This document shows, in pieces, positions 56,553-64,000 of a stretch of DNA of 64,000 bases (position 1 is the first letter of the stretch; every line of letters begins with the position of its first letter). The notes beneath the pieces were generated by a model. It had not been told where the DNA came from. It saw only the letters and a list, made by a program, of their open reading frames with translations, and made no database searches. This DNA comes from Bombyx mori. Taxonomy: Eukaryota; Arthropoda; Insecta; Lepidoptera; Bombycidae. The stretch lies in contig NC_085117.1 in the NCBI RefSeq assembly GCF_030269925.1, forward strand, positions 6,386,731 through 6,450,730, written 5' to 3'. A program made the translations under genes and the position numbers.

Positions 56553-56705
56553 TGCCGTAATGCAGTACTGCGTTTCGGTTTGAAGGGTGAGGCAGCCGTT
56601 GTACTGTAAAATTGACATTTCGAACGCAAGCCTCAAGGTGGGTGGCAGGATTTAGGTTGTCGATGTCTATGGACTCCATTTAACTGCAGATGGGCTTGGA
56701 AAGAC
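56553..56705 (+). mobile_element. Bm1 SINE fragment
   Basis: 'gccgtaatgcagtactgcgt' to 'ttaactgcagatgggcttgg'. Both ends missing. Confidence 0.75.
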
Positions 56706-56999
56706 AGTGAATAATGAGGGGTGATTCTAGAAAATATGTAAGTTTTGAATATGTAAGGATTCAAAAAGGATATACAGGTACAATTGTTGCGTTGTCGCGA
56801 TTGAGCGTGGACTGTATTTATTGTTTTTAGATATTTATTTTACCCTTAAAAACAACAAACAAATTTAAAGACTGAATATCAGAGAAATATAAAATTGATG
56901 CGTTGAAAGAGAAAGAGTGTAATGGCGGACGTCGTTCTTTTGTTATTATTTTGTTACGACAGGTTACGACCAACATCATCCTATAGAGACCTGTCTTTT

Positions 57000-57046
57000 T
57001 TCCTGCCTATGCTGATAGCCTTGAGAGGCTATTTCAGCCTGACATT
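57000..57046 (-). mobile_element. LINE-B 3' terminal scrap
   Basis: 'tgctgatagccttgagaggc' is the complement of the last 40 bases of the LINE-B 3' end, preceded by T-rich sequence. Confidence 0.6.
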
Positions 57047-57304
57047 TAGACGTTCAGAATCTGAACAACAATCCTTTAGTTAAGTTGTGGCTGTCTTACT
57101 TGGTCATGAATAGAACGTATTTATTATTACAACCAGTGCTACGATTTAATTCCTTCTTTATTATTGTTATGTTATTGTTTCCGACGTTTCGTATAGTTCA
57201 CAGTTGTCGCGGTCGTGACGATCGTAAACCAATAAAATTACAATATTAAGTGCGAGATTAAATCGAGAAATAAATGTTCAATATGTCTACGAATATTATT
57301 TTTT

Positions 57305-57428
57305 ATATTATTTTTTTATTGGCCTTGTTGGCAGACGAGCATACGGCCCACCTGATGGTGAGTGGTTACCGTCATCCATGGACTTCAGCAATGCCAGGGG
57401 CAGAGCCAAGCCGCTGTCTACCATATAG
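57305..57428 (-). mobile_element. LINE-A 3' tail, minus
   Basis: T-run, 'ttggcagacgagcatacggc' to 'gggcagagccaagccgctgt'. 5'-truncated. Confidence 0.85.
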
Positions 57429-57559
57429 AAACTCGAATCGAATAGAGACGCGCGAAGAAAATACAAGAGTTCATTTTTGTAAAAAATACATACATAGTAT
57501 ACTATGGTTACTATTCTATGGGCGACATGCCATAGTCCATCTAGTGTATATATATTTTA

Positions 57560-57808
57560 TACTAGCGGTAGGACGTGTTGTGAGTCCGCACGGGTAGGTA
57601 CCATCACCCTGCCTATTTCTGCCGTGAAATAGTAATGCGTTTCGTTTTGAAGGGTGGGGCAGCCGTTGTACTGTAAAAACTAAGACCTTAGAACTTATAT
57701 ATCAAGGTGCGTGGCGGCATTTACGTTGTAGATGTCTATGGGCTCCAATAACCTTTTAACACTAAGTGGGCTTGAGCTCGTTCATATATCTGAGCAATAA
57801 AAAAATAA
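57560..57808 (+). mobile_element. Bm1 SINE body
   Basis: 'actagcggtaggacgtgttg' to 'catatatctgagcaataaaa'. Confidence 0.9.
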
Positions 57809-58181
57809 AAACAACTGTGAGGTTGAATTGCGCGCTGTATCGACTGTCTGATAGTGACAACAGTTTGGTTGTATCCGAAGCATTGCTGATTCCCGTGAGC
57901 CGCAATTACGATTCACTAACACTTAACAGACTGGCGATCGCTCACTTGCCATCAAAGGCCATAAAAATCACTACGCTATATTAGAAATTCCTACTGACAC
58001 TCTGTATCACCTCGGAGCCACAATGTACGACTAACAAACTCTCTCGTACGATAATAAGCGGTCGCCCACGCGCGTCGCCGCTATGATTTGTGACCGCGCT
58101 CATCGTAGACTGTCATAAATTTCCGAACTAATATATTTTTAATGTATTTCGAAGGCTTCTTGTTTGTTTTTCGGCATTTTA

Positions 58182-58474
58182 CAAGATTAAGGTCTGAGGA
58201 GTTTATTGCTGTGAAAGGGGGAAAGAGTTTATTTGCTAGCCAGAGTTGAATGATTGCTGGAGATCACAGTCATTCTGAATTGCAAGATTAAGGTCTGAGG
58301 AGTTTATTGCTGTGAAAAGGACAAGAACTCATTTGCTGCCCAGAGATGAGTGATTGCTGGAGATCACAGACATTCTGAATTGCTAGATTAAGGTCTGAGG
58401 AATTTATTGCTGGGAAAGGGGGAAAGAGCTTATTTACTAGCCGGAGTTGAGTGATTGCTGGAGATCACAGACAT
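58182..58474 (+). repeat. Three-copy 101-bp tandem repeat
   Basis: Units start at 58182, 58283 and 58383 ('gattaaggtctgaggagttt'; 'gattgctggagatcacag' near each end). The third is incomplete at its end. Roughly 85-90% similar to each other by eye. Confidence 0.95.
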
Positions 58475-59027
58475 TACGACGCGAACGCTTTGAGACATTC
58501 GAGGTTCAAATTGCTATTGTAATGTACAATAGCTACCCTTTCAAAGTATGTTATAGACGAAGTGTAGTGCAAAATGGCTACTCAAACTGGAACGTGTTAG
58601 TGGTTCCGGTAGTATGGGTACTGCTTGCTGTGGTAATTACTGTATTTGTGTTGAGCACACCTCAAACGGTACGCGGGCAATTTTTTTTTTTTTTTCAAAT
58701 AAAGAATATATTTTAAATAAATATGAACACTGACGATACTCTACAAGGAATAAAGAAACTCATAGACATACACAGAAATAATTGTATTACTGAAAAATAG
58801 AATGCAAAAAAATATTAAGACACTAAATTTAAAAAAATCTTAGTACAATTGTTCTTCTTAATCGGGAGCAGCGGAGGCGACATTAACACACCGTGTTAAT
58901 GCAAGAATGCAGTGTATAATGTGCAGAACATAGTTCAAATAGAACAGTACAAAAAAGATCACGTCATATCTGATCCTCCCGTTCCACTAACGGTGCTTTT
59001 AGGTACCTTAAGCACTGGTAATCGTTC

Positions 59028-59270
59028 TCGTCGAACCAGTCGCTTGCGACGAAGGGCTCGGCGAGTAAACTAACCCACAGAACAGCCCAGCTTCTCGCCG
59101 GCTCTTCTCAATGGGTCGCGTTTCCGATCCAGTGGTAAATTCTGCGAAGCACTGCTCTAGCTAGGGTCAGTGTTAGCCACGTCGTCAAGTTAGAGCCCCG
59201 AGAGTTCACCTACTCGCCCGGTTACGCTGGCATGGCCTCTCCAGGTTACAGTATGGGTAGGGGAAAAAAG
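59028..59270 (+). mobile_element. LINE-B 3' end with A-tail
   Basis: 'gtcgcttgcgacgaagggct', 'aatgggtcgcgtttccgatc', 'gaagcactgctctagctagg', then 'tatgggtaggggaaaaaaga'. Confidence 0.75.
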
Positions 59271-60286
59271 ACACACACGAACCCTAAAACTACAGACACC
59301 TTTTTGACAATTGTGTAATAATTCAAAAATAGAAAATAACTAGAAAGAACTTTTTTTTTTTGCTTTTCTTCCCTTTTGAATGTGTGTGTGTGTGTTTGTT
59401 GCTGAGAATATAAAAAGCGACAGAAAAAAGTTTACGCATTGGATTAAAACCGGAAAACGAAGAAAAAGTACTTTTATAATCTATTGTCGAATTACGGATC
59501 AATAAAGGACACGTGATCGGAAGAGTTTGAGCATGTTGTGCAAGTTCTCTATTATACCAAAGAGATACTACATGAATTTAATACACTGAATTTCGGTGTT
59601 CGTTAATAAAATATTACGTCTTGCCATTATCAATTTATAAATAAGATGATAAACAACGTAAATAATGTTATCTAGTAGTTTGTTGTGTGAAGTTCTCAAC
59701 AAATTCCATGTTACTGTAAAGTTTATTTATCATAACCTCATTTTTGTCTAGCCGCGCGAGCCAAAAGAGGTTTATGAACCAGCTGTTAAAGTTAAGCGTC
59801 CCACTAAATGAAGCTATTCTCTTCCTATGAATTACATGAGCAACTATACTCCGACTCCTAATATTAGATATAACGAATATTATTCCGATCGAGATTTAAA
59901 TCTTGTTCCCTTGGTACAATATCTGCAATTGCTCGACTAACCATTCGGTCAAATAAATTAAATAATAAAATTATGTAATATAAAAAATCGCTGAAGTAAT
60001 CAAAAGTATTTGATACTCAACAAGTACGTTATAATGACAAATCTTTTAAATGCGCTATTAGGCGGCAGATATAGACAGTATGGTGATATCTTCCCGTGCT
60101 TACAATACAGGCCGCAATTAATTACACGCGTATGTTCTCTATGTACGCTCTGTAGACTCCAAAACGGCTGGATCGATTTTCATGAATGTTTCAGAAAATC
60201 TTTAGAGATTTGCCTAAGGGGTGCTTTTAAATGATCGGATCTAAGTCAAACCAAAGAATAGGCAGCAAAACGAGCCGTATTTCACG

Positions 60287-60432
60287 TGACCCACTGGTAG
60301 ATTCAGCGAAGCACGGCTCTTGCTAGGGTTTGTGTTAGCAATATCGTCAGGTTTGAGCCCCGTGAGCTCACCTACTGCTTAAGGTTACGCTGATATGGTC
60401 TGTCTAGACTCTCAGCTTAAGTAAAAAAAAAA
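60287..60432 (+). mobile_element. LINE-B 3' tail
   Basis: 'acccactggtagattcagcg' to 'tctcagcttaagtaaaaaaa'. 5'-truncated. Confidence 0.75.
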
Positions 60433-60984
60433 GAATCAATCCGTCATTTTGAAAGTCGTTCGTAGTCACATGTTCGGTTTGTGTTTTCTAAACAAAACAT
60501 GCTTACAGTCGGTATTTCAATCCGAAGCTGAAATGGACTTTATTTAGAAGTAAGGCGTGCTCTAGACCAGCTAATTTTACCGTGAAGGAATCTCATATTC
60601 GGAACACACTACTCCTAAACGGCATAATTTTTGAAAATAAAATATCCCACACGACGGAACGTACCCAAGAAGAAGTGTTATTGTATGTAAAAATCGCCTT
60701 AATTCTTATGCGCTAATGCTATGACATTTTTCCTAGTAACCGTATTCTCCGTGTTAAACTATTTTCTATTGTGAAGATATATCGGGTCTTTATTTTTATT
60801 ATCTCATTGTATCTCCGATTGATAACGTCGACTGTCTAAAGGTGCTGCTGTACAGAAAAGATAGAGCTACAGCTTCATGTTTTGTTTCCTGATTACTAAA
60901 AGAAGACTAAAATTTATACGAAACGAAGTGCGTTATTATCTACCAAATCATATTAACAGTTCAAGAGTTGCGGATTCCAAGTTC

Positions 60985-61170
60985 GTCAAGTCACACTCAT
61001 ATGATATACCCGAATGTTTGCTCTTTGCTTGGGCGTTTAATATCTATTAAAGCCGTATGTCGGTATGTATGTCTCTGGTTTCCAAAGAAGAGGGAATCGT
61101 TTGGGGAATAGTTCGGGGTTAGATGATCGCATCTGATTTGTTCCCGATTATTTATTTATAGATATCCATT
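60985..61170 (+). mobile_element. tRNA-derived SINE body, degenerate
   Basis: 'gaatgtttgctctttgcttg' + 'ggcgtttaatatctattaa' parallel 54780-54830. No B box kept. Confidence 0.4.
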
Positions 61171-61339
61171 TTAATTTGGCTTTGCACAAAGAATGAACTA
61201 AGAATATTGAAAACTAGTATTTATTTTTCTAAAATGTAGTATATGTCACCAAATACACAGTAAAATATATGCAAGTATTTAGTATTATAAATTCACACCA
61301 GTTTGTTGCCTTACTGCCTATCTTATGTTGACAGAACTA

Positions 61340-61392
61340 TCCTAACTCATAGACTCAGCCCACTGAGTTTCTCGCCGAATCTTCTCAGTACT
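61340..61392 (+). mobile_element. LINE-B scrap
   Basis: 'tagactcagcccactgagtt' and 'tctcgccgaatcttctcagt' match the LINE-B 3' UTR. Confidence 0.6.
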
Positions 61393-61408
61393 TTTGTAGT
61401 TGCTAGGG

Positions 61409-61432
61409 CTCTCTCTCTCTCTCTCTCTCTCT
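61409..61432. repeat. (CT)12 microsatellite
   Basis: An uninterrupted CT run of 24 bases. Confidence 0.95.
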
Positions 61433-61469
61433 TTCCTGAATCTTCATAACGGAAGGTCGTGTATAATTT

Positions 61470-61605
61470 GAAATGTTCACTACTCGATGCCCAATGCTTC
61501 CCCACGTCTTCCTGTCTTCTGTGGTCTTTATAGCCTCGATTTTTGGAGGGCCAGTGAGCGTCTTTACTAGATCAGACCGGCGATTTGGTAGAGAAAAATC
61601 AGGAC
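61470..61605 (-). pseudogene. LINE endonuclease-RT C-terminal relic
   Basis: Minus sense: 'LPNRRSDLVKTLTGPPK' and 'EDRKTWGSIGHRVV' resemble the end of LINE RT proteins ('R.SDDL...G..W...A.DR..W'). Short and mutated. Confidence 0.5.
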
Positions 61606-62084
61606 TATCTTAAATTATACAAGACCTAACAGGGTTCTAGACGCGGCAACGCATACATCATAAACAAAATCATAACTGTTCATTGTGACATATTGATTAG
61701 AAAAAATATTAAAGTTTTTTTTATTCTTGCCGGCAATAGCTTCGAGTAGCAACTGGCTAATGTACAGACAGTACCTTTATTTTCGAATAAGGGGTGAAGT
61801 ATTTTACGAGTTAAGGAAACGATAAAGGCGACGTACGGCATCTCATTTCTATTGTATGTTTTTTTTTATTACGTTTATTCTTTAATAAATATTATCAAGC
61901 CTTCGAAAGAATAAGACGTAAAACTAAATGACTTTATTAATTCATTTAAAAAAGACGATTCGTTATTCTTGTTTATTATTTACAGCAACCGGCCTGTAAT
62001 ATCTTGAAAATTGAAAATGATGCGTCGTTGAGTCTGTGAGAACTAAATTTCGTGTATAGTAACTTATAATAGTGGGGATTATAT

Positions 62085-62215
62085 GTGTAGTAGGAGGAGA
62101 GTGAGCGAAGAAATGGTACATGATCTAGGAAGTAGGGAAGGAGAAAACATGTTGCACCGACCCCAGGTGACCGGAAGACGGACAGGAGAATGATGAGTAA
62201 CTTATTATATGAAGA
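62085..62215 (+). pseudogene. LINE endonuclease-RT C-terminal relic
   Basis: 'VSEEMVHDLGSREGENML' followed by 'HRPQVTGRRTGE' and stops is the same family end as at 32335-32560. Confidence 0.5.
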
Positions 62216-62590
62216 AAAATTATCACAAGTATTAAGACTGCATTCCCGATATACCGAGAAAAAAATAAATGTTATTGTTGCATAAATTAGTTTAGAATTA
62301 TCTCTATTATCTTATTAAGTGAATTACCAGAATCCATAGCCATTAGATCGAAGTCTCAATCGTATCGGTAACAACGGTGTCACCCTTTAAACGTTACCAA
62401 CATTAAAAATGTCCGCTTTTTATCCCTACGAGGCACATCAGCCTGTATTCTGTATAAACGTCAAGAAGATTCATTCAATTCATTACGAAAATCAATCGAC
62501 ATAATTATTTATTTAACTACCTGTAATAATCTAAATCTGTGCGAAAGGAAATAAATGTTTTTATTATTATTATTAAATACAATGTTACTA

Positions 62591-63029
62591 TCTATATATT
62601 AATACGTGAAGCAAAAACATTGTACCCCTTTTTACGAAAATTGCGCTTACGGAGGAGTATGAAATTTCCCACACTTATAGAGAATACAGAGAAGAAGTGC
62701 ACAATGCTAATATTTTTTTAAAATAATGCATAAAAGATACATTAAATTATTAAAGAAAACATTACACACACTACATACCATGTATTTGACGCACACACGC
62801 ATGCATACTAAATATTTATTGTCAAACTTTTGTTCTTGACGTCTGTTGTCAAATTGAGAATAGATTAAATATTGTTTGTCTTTGTTAATATTTGTCTAAA
62901 GTGTAGTCTTGGCGAAATCTGTGATTATAGAAGTATAATAAATAGTCTTTGACAATAGAACCATTATAATGTTCCAACTTATAATTTCAATTAATTATAG
63001 TCGAATTTCGACTACTGCGGGACCACTAG
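62591..63029 (+). mobile_element. Non-autonomous Helitron, copy 3
   Basis: 439 bp, host A 62590, TCTATATATTAATACGTGAA ... CGGGACCACTAG, host T 63030. The hairpin 'agtcgaatttcgact' (62999-63013) lies 16 bases before the end. Lies in netrin intron 1. Confidence 0.9.
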
Positions 63030-63698
63030 TTCAAAAGAATAATGTAATGTCATACGTCGCTACTTCTCGTATTAAAACGAATCTCATTAATAAATTCATG
63101 TTTCCTTGACGTACAGTTGAGTCGCCGATCAAATACTTACATAATGCAACTAATTTGGAAATGGAAGCAAACAAAACAAAACACGGACGATAAGCTCGTA
63201 TTTATGGCGGCCCAGGGCTGCCACTGCGACGATAAAACCTCTGAAGAGTAAAAAGTACAATCAGTATCTTTTTTATTACTACAATAGGATGGTACGTGGT
63301 TGCTGTCACTTATTAACACTAGCAATGCCAATGGATATCTGAAAATTCTCTAGCATTTTAACACATACCTCAAGCTCTTTGTATTCTTGTTATGAATATT
63401 CTTAAAGTTAAACATGTTGATAGCCCTAATTAAAATATAAAGTGACAAATAGTATTAAGATACTTAATATTTTATTAGCGATGCATTTGTGAGCCAAAAA
63501 CAGAGCAATTGTACTGTAACATGATGCAGTATACGTTATAATAATATGTGGACCAAAAAAACTGTTGATACTGTCAGAATTTTGTTTAAAAATGCACAAA
63601 AGCCCTAACCGAACCTGTATATATTTTTAAATAATACTTTATTCACGGTCTCGTTTAATTCGATATTTAGCTCCTCCTTGAAAACTTCACTGTTCTAG

Positions 63699-63774
63699 CA
63701 GGGCTGTAACAATCGTCAAGTCATCTAAAATCGGCTTTGACAAATATATAAAGATCGTGAAGTCGACAGCCCTG
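63699..63774. mobile_element. 76-bp hAT-like mini-element
   Basis: CAGGGCTGTAACAATCG ... CGACAGCCCTG; 9-bp perfect inverted ends. Flanks TGTTCTAG and TTGTCTAG agree at 6 of 8 positions, as a worn 8-bp duplication would. Confidence 0.55.
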
Positions 63775-64000
63775 TTGTCTAGTAGTTATCGCGTTCAGTT
63801 GGCACAATGTCAACCGACCGTCGCCTATCTCAGCCCTACTGCATTAGTAACGTCGGGACTTTAATGGTAGTTTTTTGAGATTTTTTACTCGGACATTTTG
63901 CGGTTGATATTTTTTTTGGTTTCGAGCTGGTTTTTTGTTTACTAAACTAATTGGGTTGGACTCTTATACAAATGGGGTGTGTTGTGCTTTAAAACTATGT
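63775..64000. other. No recognisable feature
   Basis: The last part of the window, still within netrin intron 1 by inference. Confidence 0.4.

Larger units (their letters stand above)
53345..64000 (+). other. Net: Netrin intron 1 (at least 10.6 kb)
   Basis: Starts with the donor GTCAGT. No frame in the rest of the window shows the next netrin exon (a second laminin-EGF repeat would be expected). The interval is repeat-rich; individual elements are listed. Stretches 57810-58180, 58720-59020, 59280-60280, 60440-61330, 61620-62080 and 63031-63690 hold nothing that I can identify. Confidence 0.7.

Overview
The window looks like nuclear DNA of a silkworm (Bombyx mori or a very close relative such as B. 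mandarina). It is AT-rich and carries many copies of a SINE that I recognise as Bm1. The full copies have a tRNA-like head, a 'gtccgcacgggtaggtacca' body and an 'aagcaataaaa' tail. It also holds lepidopteran Helitron-like elements and several LINE families. I see no bacterial or organellar features.

Only one ordinary host gene is supported. Positions 52321-53344 are the first coding exon of a netrin on the + strand: signal peptide, laminin N-terminal domain and first laminin-EGF repeat. The exon ends at a phase-1 splice donor, and the next exon is not in the window. Positions 53345-64000 are therefore intron 1, filled with SINEs, LINE tails, a 101-bp tandem repeat, a Helitron and a tiny hAT-like element. 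Everything left of about 52 kb is intergenic, or an upstream intron that cannot be recognised.

The left 52 kb is a graveyard of mobile DNA. 0-7 kb: a retroposed tail with a clear target-site duplication, a 60-bp perfect tandem duplication, Helitron-like ends, and a minus-strand Jockey-type LINE relic (5070-6225) with its FADD motif. 7.8-12.9 kb: a decayed BEL/Pao LTR retrotransposon (gag, zinc knuckles, protease, broken reverse transcriptase, RNase H, integrase N-terminus) that stops next to a Bm1. 14.3 kb: a mariner transposase relic. 16-31 kb: Helitrons, a TA-flanked fold-back element, a tandemly duplicated LINE/Bm1 chimera, two solo LTRs and an hAT-type element with an 8-bp duplication. 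31-40 kb: LINE fragments and Bm1 copies. 40.3-43.96 kb: a young LINE with an unbroken 1,055-codon frame (endonuclease plus reverse transcriptase) and a long A-tail. 44-51 kb: small inverted-repeat elements, a Helitron and a nearly complete Bm1 with target-site duplication.

For brevity, 'LINE-A' below is the 40-44 kb element and 'LINE-B' is the Jockey-type element whose 3' region contains 'ctcagtgggtcgcg'. I did not find a convincing undescribed biological system. The most informative observations are structural: a nested insertion with its empty site present in the same window, a duplicated LINE/SINE chimera, two solo LTRs with the same four flanking bases, an inverted piece inside the BEL/Pao gag, and three Helitron copies with textbook ends.
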